Assembly: GCF_039652555.1 (NCBI RefSeq)
Contig: NZ_JBDJAF010000002.1
Span: forward strand, 62,001 to 126,000
Origin: Parafrigoribacterium mesophilum
GTDB lineage: Bacteria > Actinomycetota > Actinomycetes > Actinomycetales > Microbacteriaceae
Direction of reading: 5' to 3'
DNA length: 64,000 bases
Part shown: positions 25,209 to 33,684 of the stretch, one piece after another
How positions within the stretch are numbered: the first letter of the stretch is position 1
How the letters are laid out: every line of letters begins with the position of its first letter
Made by a program: the position numbers and the translations under genes
Notes under the pieces: model-generated
What the model was told of the DNA's origin: nothing
Seen by the model: the letters and a program-made list of their open reading frames with translations, nothing else
Databases searched by the model: none

Positions 25209-26059
25209 ACCAGTTCCTCACCTACCTGGTCTCGGGGATCGCCCTCGGCGCCTCGTTCGCATTGATCGGCAGCGGCTTTGTGGTCGTCCACCGTGTCACC
25301 AGAGTTGTCAACTTCGCCCAGGGCTCCCTCGCTGTCTTCGGTGGTTTGATCTCGTACTCGTTGCTCAGTGGCATCCTGCCTCAGGGACTTGGCCAGGTCG
25401 TCACGGTGATCATCTGCGCGGCGATCGGACTGCTCATGGGTGTGATCGCGATCGGCAAGCGCGGCACCCCGCCGATGATCTCCCTGCTGGTCACTCTGGG
25501 CCTTGCGATCCTCTCCGGCGCGGTCGTGATCCTGCTGTGGGGACAGGACCCGCTCACCCCGCCAGGAATCCAGGGTTCGATTCAGCTGTTCGGCGCCCAG
25601 CTCGAAACCCAACGACTTCTGGTCATCATCGTCACCGCCGTCACCTTCGTTCTGATGAGCCTGTTCTTCGGCAAGACCTACCTCGGTATGGGACTCACGG
25701 CGAGTGCGTCTAATCCGCGTGCGGCCAGGCTGGTGGGAATCAACGTGCGCAGGATGGGCTTTGTCTCGTTCGCGGTGGCCGGTGCCCTGGGTGGGCTGGC
25801 CGGGGTGCTCATTGCCCCGACTAATCCTGTCTCCTTCTACTCCGACCTCGAGTTGGCACTGAGCGGATTCGCGGCGGCGGTTTTCGGCGGTCTGAACAGT
25901 CCGCTCAAGACCGCGATCGGTGGGCTGGTGCTCGGCGTCACGGGGCAGCTCGTTGCAGGTTTCGGCGGTGGGTCGTACCAAACCCAGGTGGCGTTGTTGA
26001 TGATGCTCATCGTGATGATTGCACGGCACAGGAGCCTGGCGGCGGAGGAAGCGAAATGA
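25205..26059 (+). CDS. livH: Liv-type ABC transporter permease (LivH)
   Basis: Inner-membrane protein of 284 residues with about eight helices. Typical LivH blocks: LVSGIALGASFALIGSGFVVVHRVTRVVNFAQGS, GMGLTASASNPRAARLVGINVRRM and FSDLELALSGFAAAVFGGLNS-like text. It lacks the extra secreted domain carried by the LivH at 1-1075. GTGA overlap with livF and ATGA overlap with livM. Confidence 0.9.
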   Translation: MNQFLTYLVSGIALGASFALIGSGFVVVHRVTRVVNFAQGSLAVFGGLISYSLLSGILPQGLGQVVTVIICAAIGLLMGVIAIGKRGTPPMISLLVTLGLAILSGAVVILLWGQDPLTPPGIQGSIQLFGAQLETQRLLVIIVTAVTFVLMSLFFGKTYLGMGLTASASNPRAARLVGINVRRMGFVSFAVAGALGGLAGVLIAPTNPVSFYSDLELALSGFAAAVFGGLNSPLKTAIGGLVLGVTGQLVAGFGGGSYQTQVALLMMLIVMIARHRSLAAEEAK

Positions 26060-27096
26060 GGATCGTCAAGGGCTCGTACTTCGCGGTCGCCGCAGTCGCA
26101 CTCCTCGCGGCCGTCGTTCCCCTTTTCCTGTCCGACCTCACCTTCTTCGTCCAAATGGTGCTGGCTGCTGTCGTCGTCACCGGGCTCTCGCTGTTAATGG
26201 GATATTCCGGGCAGGTCTCGCTCGGGCAAGGCGCCTTCGTGGCCGTCGGGGCACTCACGGTCGCCCTCATGACGACAAGAGGTGGGCTGCCGCCCCTCCT
26301 CGCACTCGCCTGCGCGCCAGTGGCAGCAGGGGTCTTTGCCTACGTCGTTGGCGCGCCGCTGCTTCGATTGCGCGGCCACTACCTCGCGTTCGGAACGCTG
26401 GCCCTGCTGCTCATCGTCCAGGCACTGATGGGAAATCTCGAAGTGTTCGGGGCCGGGACCGGAATTGCGGGCATCCCGCCGCTCGGCGTGGGCGACTTCG
26501 TCGTTTCCGGCCAACTGGCCTATGCGTACATCGCCCTCGCCGCGCTTGCACTCGTCCTCATTCTGACGCGGAATCTGGTGCGCAGCCGGTTCGGCCGAGG
26601 CATCCGGGCCCTGTCCGGGAGCGAGTCGGCGGCCAGCTCCTCCGGAGTGCCGGTGCTCCGGAGCAAACTCGCCGTTTTCGCCGTCTCGGGAGCATTTGCC
26701 GGACTCGCGGGCGGGATCGGGGCGTTCTTCATCCCGTATGTCAGCCAGGATTCGTTCCCTCCGATGCAGTCATTCGGGTACGTGATCATGGCGGTGATCG
26801 GAGGGCTTGGGACGCTGTGGGGCGGGGTGATCGGGGCGGTGCTGATCTCGGTTCTGCTGCAGGTGCTCAACAGCCTGGGGAGCCTGCCCGGGCTACCGCC
26901 GACGGCATCGCCGATCCTGCAATATGCCGGATACGGGATCGTGCTAATCTGCGTTTTGCTGTTCATCCCGCGCGGGATCATGCCCACTGTGTCGGACGCG
27001 GTGCGGCGCGGGTTTGGCAGGAGCACGACAGGGCCGAGGTCGACAGTGCCCGTTCCGGTGGCGGAAGACAAAGCGGAAATGGGTACTGATGTCTGA
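26056..27096 (+). CDS. livM: Liv-type ABC transporter permease (LivM)
   Basis: Inner-membrane protein of 346 residues with LivM hallmarks: LLMGYSGQVSLGQGAFVAVGA, RLRGHYLAFGTLAL, and the late helix set FGYVIMAVIGGLGTLWGGVIGAVLI followed by IPRGIMPTVSDAVRR. It forms the translocation channel with LivH. Its last 8 bp overlap the marR2 gene. Confidence 0.9.
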   Translation: MRIVKGSYFAVAAVALLAAVVPLFLSDLTFFVQMVLAAVVVTGLSLLMGYSGQVSLGQGAFVAVGALTVALMTTRGGLPPLLALACAPVAAGVFAYVVGAPLLRLRGHYLAFGTLALLLIVQALMGNLEVFGAGTGIAGIPPLGVGDFVVSGQLAYAYIALAALALVLILTRNLVRSRFGRGIRALSGSESAASSSGVPVLRSKLAVFAVSGAFAGLAGGIGAFFIPYVSQDSFPPMQSFGYVIMAVIGGLGTLWGGVIGAVLISVLLQVLNSLGSLPGLPPTASPILQYAGYGIVLICVLLFIPRGIMPTVSDAVRRGFGRSTTGPRSTVPVPVAEDKAEMGTDV

Positions 27097-27565
27097 AGTG
27101 CGTGCCTCGGCAGATTCCGCGACGCTCACGGCGTCGCCGGAGGTCACACTGCTGTATCTGATCAAGCAACTCGAGCTTGCCGTGCGCTCGCATCTGGACG
27201 AAGCAGTACGCGACGCCGGACTGACCGCATTGCAGTACACCGCCTTGACGGTGCTTGAGAGGCATCCGGAGTTGACCTCCGCGCAACTGGCGAGGAACTC
27301 CTTCGTGCGCGCCCAGACCATGGCTCAGATGATCACCGTGCTCGACGGGCGCGGCCTCATCACCCGGGAGCGGGACCCGAACAGTCACCGGCAGTATCTG
27401 CTCTCACTCACCCCCGAGGGTCATCGGGTGCTCGGCCAACTGCGGGAACCCGTGCGCGGGATTGAACGGGAAATGGTCCAGAGCCTGGGCGACGCCGAAA
27501 TCCGGCAACTGCGTCATGCGCTCCACTCCTGCAGGCGTGCCCTCGGCGGTGGCAACGCGCACTAG
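27089..27565 (+). CDS. MarR family transcriptional regulator 2
   Basis: Winged-helix regulator of 158 residues; ATG overlapping the end of livM by 8 bp, so it is produced with the transporter. DNA-binding part: LTSAQLARNSFVRAQTMAQMITVLDGRGLITRERDPNSHRQYLLSLTPEG. Co-expression with a transporter suggests feedback control by the imported compound. It converges with a second marR gene 28 bp away. Confidence 0.88.
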   Translation: MSEVRASADSATLTASPEVTLLYLIKQLELAVRSHLDEAVRDAGLTALQYTALTVLERHPELTSAQLARNSFVRAQTMAQMITVLDGRGLITRERDPNSHRQYLLSLTPEGHRVLGQLREPVRGIEREMVQSLGDAEIRQLRHALHSCRRALGGGNAH

Positions 27566-27592
27566 CGGCAACCCGCTGGAAACCTCTGGGCG

Positions 27593-28075
27593 TTACGCGG
27601 GGTCGGTGAGGTCCGTCAGCTGCGCGGATGCGAGCAGGATGTTGAGCAGCCGGTGCAATTCCATGCGATCACGTTCAGTGAGGTCGCCGACCAAGATCTG
27701 ATTGACCCGTCTGGCCCGCGGCTGCATCTCTGCCAGCACGGCAGCCCCGAGCGGGGTGAGGTGCAGGATGTTGCGGCGCCGGTCAACCTGGTCCCGGTCG
27801 CGTTCGATGTAGCCGCGGCGTTGGAGCCGGCGACTGACGTCGGCAATCGTCGAGCGGTCCAGTTGCAGGTACCCGCCAAGAGTGCGCTGGTCGATCCCCG
27901 GGTGCAGCTGCAGCAGGTTGAGCGCACCGAACTGCACGGAGGTGATCTCCGTGGAAGCCTCCCGCAACCAGAGGCTCGAATGCACCTGCTGAGCCCGCCT
28001 GATCAGGAACCCGGTGTACTCGGCGAGATTCAGTGCGGCCATACCGGTGATTATGGCATCCTCGGACCCGTCCAT
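27593..28075 (-). CDS. MarR family transcriptional regulator 3
   Basis: Winged-helix regulator of about 160 residues from the ATG at 28075; another ATG at 28042 (MAALNLAEYTGF) is possible. DNA-binding part: IDQRTLGGYLQLDRSTIADVSRRLQRRGYIERDRDQVDRRRNILHLTPLG. It is divergent from aldehyde dehydrogenase 1 with a 90-bp shared promoter region, so control of that gene is the simplest guess. Regulators of aromatic acid or ester degradation have this style. Confidence 0.85.
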   Translation of the reverse strand: MDGSEDAIITGMAALNLAEYTGFLIRRAQQVHSSLWLREASTEITSVQFGALNLLQLHPGIDQRTLGGYLQLDRSTIADVSRRLQRRGYIERDRDQVDRRRNILHLTPLGAAVLAEMQPRARRVNQILVGDLTERDRMELHRLLNILLASAQLTDLTDPA

Positions 28076-28165
28076 TGATGGTGCAACACATTGGTGCGTA
28101 CACTGAGTCTTACATGGCAAAGCGATTGACCTTCGCCATGGCCAACAATCGACGATGGAGACGAT

Positions 28166-29632
28166 ATGGGTTCCCAACTAGTCAACGAACAAGTAAAAAC
28201 TGGGCTCTTCATCAACGGGCAGGAGCAGGTAGGCGCCGGCGAACTGCCCGTCAAAGATCCAGCCAACCCGGCTCTGATCGTTGGCGTCGCCGCAGCGGCG
28301 TCGCGCGAGCAGGCGCTCCAGGCCGTCGCAGCGGCCAAGGAGGCCCAGCCGGCCTGGGCAGCGTTCAGCGCTCAGGAACGCGCACGCATGCTGGATGACA
28401 GCCTCGCGGTCCTCGCCGACCATCAGGCCGAGGACGCCGAGATTCTCAGCCGCGAAAACGGCAAGATCATCATGGAAGCGACCATTGACCTCATTGTCTT
28501 GAGCGTGAGGTTCGGTCTGGCCACCGCGCTGGCCGATCAGGTGGACGACGTGACCGTGCTTCCCGGCCCCCCGCACGAGACCACCGTCGCCTACGCACCG
28601 ATCGGTGTCGTCACGCTCATCGTGCCGTTCAACTGGCCGGCGGCCATCCTGGGCGCCACGCTCCCGTATGCGCTGCTCGCCGGTAACACCGTCATCGTCA
28701 AGCCACCGCCCACGACACCTCTGGCTCTGACCCGCGTCGTGCAGCGTATAGCGGAGCAACTCCCACCCGGTGTGCTCAACATCGTTACCGGAGTCGATGC
28801 GGAGATCGGCGAGGCGCTGGTCAGCAATGACGACGTCGGGATGGTGTCGTTCACCGGCAGCCCCGGCGGTGGCCGCCGGATCATGGCGATGGCCTCGCCG
28901 ACGCTGACCAAGGTGGCCCTGGAACTCGGCGGCAACGACCCGGCCATCATCCTCGAGGACGCGGTGCTCGACGACGACGCCATGACCAGGATGTTCCAGG
29001 CCGTGTTCGACACCACCGGGCAGATCTGCATGGCGATCAAGCGCATCTATGTGCACCGGTCCCGCTACCAGGAGGTCATCGACGGACTCTCGAAGAACCT
29101 GGAGAAGGTCGTGATCGGCCCTGGCCTCGCCGAAGGAACGACGATGGGGCCGCTGCATTCGCCTCGTCAGCGTGACTTCGTCGCGGAGATCGTCGAGGAG
29201 GCACGCGCCGCCGGGGCCGAGGTATTGGAGTTCGGCGAACTGCCCACCGAGGAGGGGCTGCGCGACGGCAACTTCCTCAGGCCCAGCATCGTATTGGACC
29301 CCGATCCGTCCCTCCGGGTGGTCACCGAGGAGCAGTTCGGTCCCACGATCCCGGTCATCCCGTTCGATGACGAGTCCGAGGCGATCGCTGCGGCCAACGA
29401 CACCTGGGCGGGCTTGTGCTCCTCCGTGTGGTCAGCAGACCTGGAGCACGCCGCGAAGGTGGGCGCGCGACTGAAGGCGGGCTACATCTTCGTGAACAAC
29501 CACAGCGCTACCTGGCTGGACCAGCGTGCGCCGTTCGGTGGCGTCAAGGGCAGCGGCTTCGGCCGCGAGATGGGCATCGAAGGCCTTCGGGAATTCATGG
29601 TCACCCACAGCATCGCCCTGCCGAAGGAGTAA
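28166..29632 (+). CDS. NAD(P)-dependent aldehyde dehydrogenase 1
   Basis: ALDH superfamily enzyme of 488 residues. Catalytic Glu253 (LELGGND) and Cys288 (TTGQICMA), coenzyme motif FTGSPGGGRRI, and C-terminal PFGGVKGSGFGREMG. A GGAGAC ribosome site precedes the ATG. It oxidises an aldehyde to a carboxylic acid; the branch resembles benzaldehyde/vanillin or acyl-aldehyde dehydrogenases. A close paralogue lies tail to tail at 29733-31202. It could accept the product of the ThDP decarboxylase at 50042. Confidence 0.92.
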   Translation: MGSQLVNEQVKTGLFINGQEQVGAGELPVKDPANPALIVGVAAAASREQALQAVAAAKEAQPAWAAFSAQERARMLDDSLAVLADHQAEDAEILSRENGKIIMEATIDLIVLSVRFGLATALADQVDDVTVLPGPPHETTVAYAPIGVVTLIVPFNWPAAILGATLPYALLAGNTVIVKPPPTTPLALTRVVQRIAEQLPPGVLNIVTGVDAEIGEALVSNDDVGMVSFTGSPGGGRRIMAMASPTLTKVALELGGNDPAIILEDAVLDDDAMTRMFQAVFDTTGQICMAIKRIYVHRSRYQEVIDGLSKNLEKVVIGPGLAEGTTMGPLHSPRQRDFVAEIVEEARAAGAEVLEFGELPTEEGLRDGNFLRPSIVLDPDPSLRVVTEEQFGPTIPVIPFDDESEAIAAANDTWAGLCSSVWSADLEHAAKVGARLKAGYIFVNNHSATWLDQRAPFGGVKGSGFGREMGIEGLREFMVTHSIALPKE

Positions 29633-29648
29633 CCGATACGAACAAATC

Positions 29649-29678
29649 AGGGGAGCCGCGCGAACCCGCGGCTCCCCT
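29649..29678. terminator. Bidirectional terminator between the two aldehyde dehydrogenase genes
   Basis: A perfect 12-bp stem AGGGGAGCCGCG/CGCGGCTCCCCT with a 6-nt loop lies 17 nt after the first gene's stop and 55 nt after the end of the opposing gene. Confidence 0.75.
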
Positions 29679-29732
29679 TACTCATGCGGACCCGCGCAGG
29701 CGACTCCGGCCACCGCCGCAGACACCGGCGTC

Positions 29733-31202
29733 TTATGGTCGAGGCAGCGCGATACTCCGAGTAGCCATGAACTCCCGTATCCCTTCGATGCCCATCTCCC
29801 TACCAGAACCGCTTCCCTTGACGCCGCCGAACGGTGCGCGGGCATCGAGGGCATTGGGACCGTGGCCGTTGACAAAGACGAATCCAGACGCCATTTTCGC
29901 CCCGATAGTCAGCGCTCGCCGGGTATCCTGCGTCCAGATGGAGGAGCACAGTCCCGCCCAGGTGTCGTTCGCGGCAGCGATCGCCTCGTCGTCCGTATCG
30001 AACGGCAGGATCGGCAGAGTGGGCCCGAATTGCTCGTCGGTGACGATGCGAAGCGACGGTTCCGGGTCCAGAACCAGGCTGGGGCGCAAGAAGTTCCCGT
30101 CGCGCAGGCGCTCATCGGTGGGAACCTCGCCGAATTCTCGGATTTCGGTGCCAGCGGCGCGAGCCTCGTCGAGCAGGCCGACGACCACCTCCCGCTGCCG
30201 TGCTGAATGCAGCGGCCCCATGGTGGTGCGCTCGTCGAGGCCGTGGCCCAGAACTGTTTTCGCCAATCTCGCGGAGAGTGCCTCGACGACCTCGCTGTAC
30301 CGCGACCGGTGCACATACAGGCGCTTGATCGCCATGCAGATCTGACCGGTGGTGTCGAAGGCCGCGTGGTAGAGCCGGTCAATCGCATCCGGGTCCAGGC
30401 GCGCATCCTCCAGAATGATGGCGGGATCGTTGCCACCAAGCTCCAGAGAAACCCGTGTCAACGACTCTGATGCCATCGCAGCGACTCGGCGTCCGCCGAT
30501 CCCGCCGCCGGTGAAGGACACCATCGCGATGTCCTCGTTCTGTGCCAGAGCGGTCCCGATTTCGGCGTCCTCGCCAGTGATGATGTTGAGCACCCCGCGG
30601 GGAAGCAGTTCGGCAATCCGCCGCGTCGCTCGCGCCGTTGCCAAGGGTGCGGTAGGCGGTGGCTTCACCACGACCGTGTTTCCCGCCAGCAATGCGTACG
30701 GCAGGGTGGCCGAGAGGATTCCGATGGGCCAGTTGAACGGCACAATGATGGAAACCACTCCCACGGGGACGTGGGTGACCGTTGTTTCGTAGGGAGGCCC
30801 GGAAAGCACCGTGGTCCCCTCCACCTGGTCCGCCAGCGCGAGTGCCAACGCGAAATGACGGCCGAACCCGCTGACGTCTCTCAGGGCCTCCGACCTGAGC
30901 TTGCCATTTTCCGCACTGAGGATGGTCGCATCCTCGTCTGCGAAGGCAGCAAGTCCGGCCAAGCTGGCGCGGAGGCTCGCGGCACGCTCGGTGGGTGAGA
31001 GTGCTGCCCACGCGGGGAAGGCGGCCTTTGCGGCGGCGACCGCACCGAGTGCCTGCTGCCGCGATGCCGAGGCCGCATAACCCACAACGGCAGCGGGATT
31101 TGCAGGATCCCGAACCGTGATGCAGTCGTCACTGACCTGCTCTTCGCCGTCGATGAAGAGGCTGGTCGACACTGGCTTCCGACTGATCAGACCTGAACTC
31201 AC
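29733..31202 (-). CDS. NAD(P)-dependent aldehyde dehydrogenase 2
   Basis: ALDH superfamily enzyme of 489 residues from a GTG preceded by AAGGGAA. Catalytic Glu (LELGGND) and Cys289 (TTGQICMA), coenzyme motif FTGGGIGGRRV, end motif APFGGVKGSGSGREMG. It is a paralogue of the 28166 gene over its whole length with matching insert-free alignment, in inverted orientation. Its promoter region faces the HAD-like gene at 31390. Two enzymes may serve different aldehydes or different inducers. Confidence 0.9.
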   Translation of the reverse strand: MSSGLISRKPVSTSLFIDGEEQVSDDCITVRDPANPAAVVGYAASASRQQALGAVAAAKAAFPAWAALSPTERAASLRASLAGLAAFADEDATILSAENGKLRSEALRDVSGFGRHFALALALADQVEGTTVLSGPPYETTVTHVPVGVVSIIVPFNWPIGILSATLPYALLAGNTVVVKPPPTAPLATARATRRIAELLPRGVLNIITGEDAEIGTALAQNEDIAMVSFTGGGIGGRRVAAMASESLTRVSLELGGNDPAIILEDARLDPDAIDRLYHAAFDTTGQICMAIKRLYVHRSRYSEVVEALSARLAKTVLGHGLDERTTMGPLHSARQREVVVGLLDEARAAGTEIREFGEVPTDERLRDGNFLRPSLVLDPEPSLRIVTDEQFGPTLPILPFDTDDEAIAAANDTWAGLCSSIWTQDTRRALTIGAKMASGFVFVNGHGPNALDARAPFGGVKGSGSGREMGIEGIREFMATRSIALPRP

Positions 31203-31389
31203 ACCATTTCCCTTCCTTGCCCCGATCCTAGGACGGCGACTTCGACAACTGGATCGGGCTTCCACTACCTGGAAGCCTCATTGGTGTGGGCTGGGCCGAT
31301 GCGTCAGTCTGGTGTTGGCCCGCTGGACCCATCGCCTAGCAGTGTCTGGCATGAATGATCCGGCCGTCAACGATTCGCAGGAGGAAACA

Positions 31390-32133
31390 ATGGCAGTAAA
31401 GGGCTCATGGCCGCGCGCGATATTTTACGACTCCAAGACGACTCTCTTCGACTGGGGATGGAGCTGGGCGACCGCCTCTGAAGCTCTGGTCAAGCGCTAC
31501 GACTCGGCAATCGATCCGAAGGAATTCGCATCGAACTGGGTCAGGTTGTTCGAGGCACACCACCGGAGGACCGCCTTCGCCGGGTACACCCCCGTCACCG
31601 AGATCATCACCGAAGCCCTCATGGACACGTTTCGCATTCTCGACATCCCGGGCGAGCCGACCGACGTGAGCGCGTACACGGAACTTCAGAAGGACGTCGG
31701 ACTCTTCGAGGAGACCGAGTCGGCACTGCGGGAGCAGCAGGAACTCGGAGTCAAGATCTGGACGTATTCCGACGTCGAACGCAAATATCTCGACATGTAT
31801 GTCAGCAAATTCAAGAATTTCAAGCCTGACTTCGTGGGCAGTACGGAGGAGGCCCACTTCCACAAGCCGAACCCGCGTACCTACGCTTGGGTCCTCCATC
31901 AAAACGACATGCAGCCCCGTGATGTGCTGTTTTGCGCTGCTCCGTCCTTCGACGTACAGGGTGCGATGTCGTATGGTCTGCTCGCCGCACGGCTGCAACG
32001 CCCGACCGCCAAGAAGAGCGACGGTGTGCTGGCGAACGAGGCGGACGGCAGCAGGGGCATTACCCCGGACTATGTGATCGAAAGCCTCAACGACATCACG
32101 ACGATCATCCGGGCGAATCGGGGTGACGCCTGA
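31390..32133 (+). CDS. Haloacid dehalogenase type II-like HAD protein
   Basis: HAD-superfamily hydrolase of 247 residues. Motif I is FYDSKTTLFDW with nucleophile Asp14; motif II lies in KIWTYSDVERKYL; motif III is the Lys in FHKPNPRTYAW; motif IV lies in CAAPSFDVQGAMSYGL, which follows the 2-haloacid dehalogenase pattern S-x-x-x-D-x-x-G-A rather than the phosphatase DD pattern. This suggests, but does not prove, action on a 2-haloacid. GGAGGA ribosome site. Base composition is lower in GC than the flanks, hinting at transfer. A hairpin follows the stop. Confidence 0.8.
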   Translation: MAVKGSWPRAIFYDSKTTLFDWGWSWATASEALVKRYDSAIDPKEFASNWVRLFEAHHRRTAFAGYTPVTEIITEALMDTFRILDIPGEPTDVSAYTELQKDVGLFEETESALREQQELGVKIWTYSDVERKYLDMYVSKFKNFKPDFVGSTEEAHFHKPNPRTYAWVLHQNDMQPRDVLFCAAPSFDVQGAMSYGLLAARLQRPTAKKSDGVLANEADGSRGITPDYVIESLNDITTIIRANRGDA

Positions 32134-32136
32134 GTA

Positions 32137-32166
32137 AGTCGGCTTCCGAAGATAGGAAGTCCGACT
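32137..32166 (+). terminator. Hairpin after the HAD-like gene
   Basis: AGTCGGCTTCC pairs with GGAAG-T-CCGACT (11 bp with one bulged base, 7-nt loop) starting 4 nt after the stop codon. It probably ends or attenuates the transcript before the FAD-oxidoreductase gene. No T tract. Confidence 0.5.
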
Positions 32167-32250
32167 GGATCGCCTGACCCGAATGCACCACCATGAGCTT
32201 GATCACGGGTCGCGGCATCGGGCTCGGAAAGTGACCTGGAAAGGGTTCTG

Positions 32251-33684
32251 ATGGTTGACAACAACGGCACGAGCGACCGCCTGGCGGGGTTCCACGGTCG
32301 CTCGATCGCGGAGTCACCGAAGTCCACGCCGGTCATCGGAGAGTATGACGTCGTTGTCGTCGGCGGGGGTCCCGCGGGCTTGATGGCCGCGACCGCCGCC
32401 GCCAGGGCGGGCCGCTCGACCATCCTTCTCGAGCGCTACGGCTTTCTGGGTGGCGCCGGGACGATGGGTGGCCTCAGCACCTTTTGCGGTCTGCATGCGC
32501 GGGTCCATGGGGAGGACAAGCAGGTCATTCACGGACTCGCGGACGAACTTCTCGAGAGGATCGACGGTATGGGCGGACTCAACCCGCCGCACCTCACCAT
32601 AGAGAACAAGATCCTGGCACAGGCCTTCGACATCTCTGTTTACAAGATGGCCGCCGACGATCTCGTCCTGGCCTCCGGCGCCCGAATCCTGTTCCATGCC
32701 ATGGCCGTCGGGGTCTCGATGACAGACGATTCCACGATCGACGCCGTTCTTATCGAGTCCAAGTCCGGTCGCGGCGCCATCCGTGGACGCGTGTTCGTTG
32801 ACGGCTCCGGAGACGCGGACCTGGCGACGTGGTCGGGCGTCCCCTACGAAAAGTCGGAAGAACTCCTCTTTCCCTCTCTCATGTTCCGCATCAACGGGGT
32901 GGACTTTGAGCGTGCCGGGGCGGCATGGAAGACCGTTGCGCAGCTGATGGATCAGGCCGAACGTGCCGGTACGCATCATTTCCCCCGAAAGAAGCCCATT
33001 GTTCGGCCGCAGCGCAACCCGCTTGAATGGCGAGCTAACCTCACTCAATTGTCGAACGGTGACGGTAGCGCTATTGACGGAACCGACGTCGAACAGCTGA
33101 CCCTCGGCGAGATCGAGGGCCGGCGTCAAGCCCGTGACGCATTTGAGTTCATCAAGGCCACAACCCCGGGGTTCGACTCCTCTTATATTGTCGACCTCGC
33201 CCCGCAGATTGGAATCCGGGAGACCCGGCGCATCATCGGCTCGTACCAACTCACCGGAGACGACATTTTGGACTGCGTCGACTTCGGGGATGCGATAGGG
33301 GTCAACGGGTGGCCCATCGAAGCTCACGTCGCCGGCGACGTCGACTTTCAGTTCCCTCGCCACGAAAACTCCCGCGGCTTCAACCAGTTGCCCCTGAGGA
33401 TGCTCATTCCGAAGGTCGTCGAGAACCTCTATGTCGTGGGCCGCTGCGCTTCCATGACCCAGTACGGACAGTCGTCTGCCAGGGTGACCGGACCGTGCTT
33501 TGCGATGGGACAGGCAGCAGGTACTGCAGCCGACTTGGCGCTATCGGCTGGGTCCGCGTGCGGCGACATCGACACAGCCCAACTGCAACGGCGGCTCACG
33601 GAAGCCGGAGTCTATCTTGGCAATGATCTTGAGGCTCCGCCTCGATTGGCGGCCGCCACGGCACACTCAGAGGAGAAGATATGA
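32251..33684 (+). CDS. FAD-dependent oxidoreductase (PF12831-like), copy A
   Basis: Flavoprotein of 477 residues. FAD-binding N-terminus VVVVGGGPAGLMAATAAARAGRSTI (about 31-55), then the family segment LLERYGFLGGAGTMGG, a conserved FVDGSGDADLATWSG and a C-terminal FAD motif NLYVVGRCASMTQYGQSSARVTGPCFAMGQAAGTAA. The family carries out flavin-dependent dehydrogenations of poorly known substrates, often hydroxy acids. Its stop overlaps the IlvD-like gene (ATGA), a strong sign of a shared pathway. A more distant relative (46989-48278) is also beside an IlvD-like gene. Confidence 0.85.
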   Translation: MVDNNGTSDRLAGFHGRSIAESPKSTPVIGEYDVVVVGGGPAGLMAATAAARAGRSTILLERYGFLGGAGTMGGLSTFCGLHARVHGEDKQVIHGLADELLERIDGMGGLNPPHLTIENKILAQAFDISVYKMAADDLVLASGARILFHAMAVGVSMTDDSTIDAVLIESKSGRGAIRGRVFVDGSGDADLATWSGVPYEKSEELLFPSLMFRINGVDFERAGAAWKTVAQLMDQAERAGTHHFPRKKPIVRPQRNPLEWRANLTQLSNGDGSAIDGTDVEQLTLGEIEGRRQARDAFEFIKATTPGFDSSYIVDLAPQIGIRETRRIIGSYQLTGDDILDCVDFGDAIGVNGWPIEAHVAGDVDFQFPRHENSRGFNQLPLRMLIPKVVENLYVVGRCASMTQYGQSSARVTGPCFAMGQAAGTAADLALSAGSACGDIDTAQLQRRLTEAGVYLGNDLEAPPRLAAATAHSEEKI

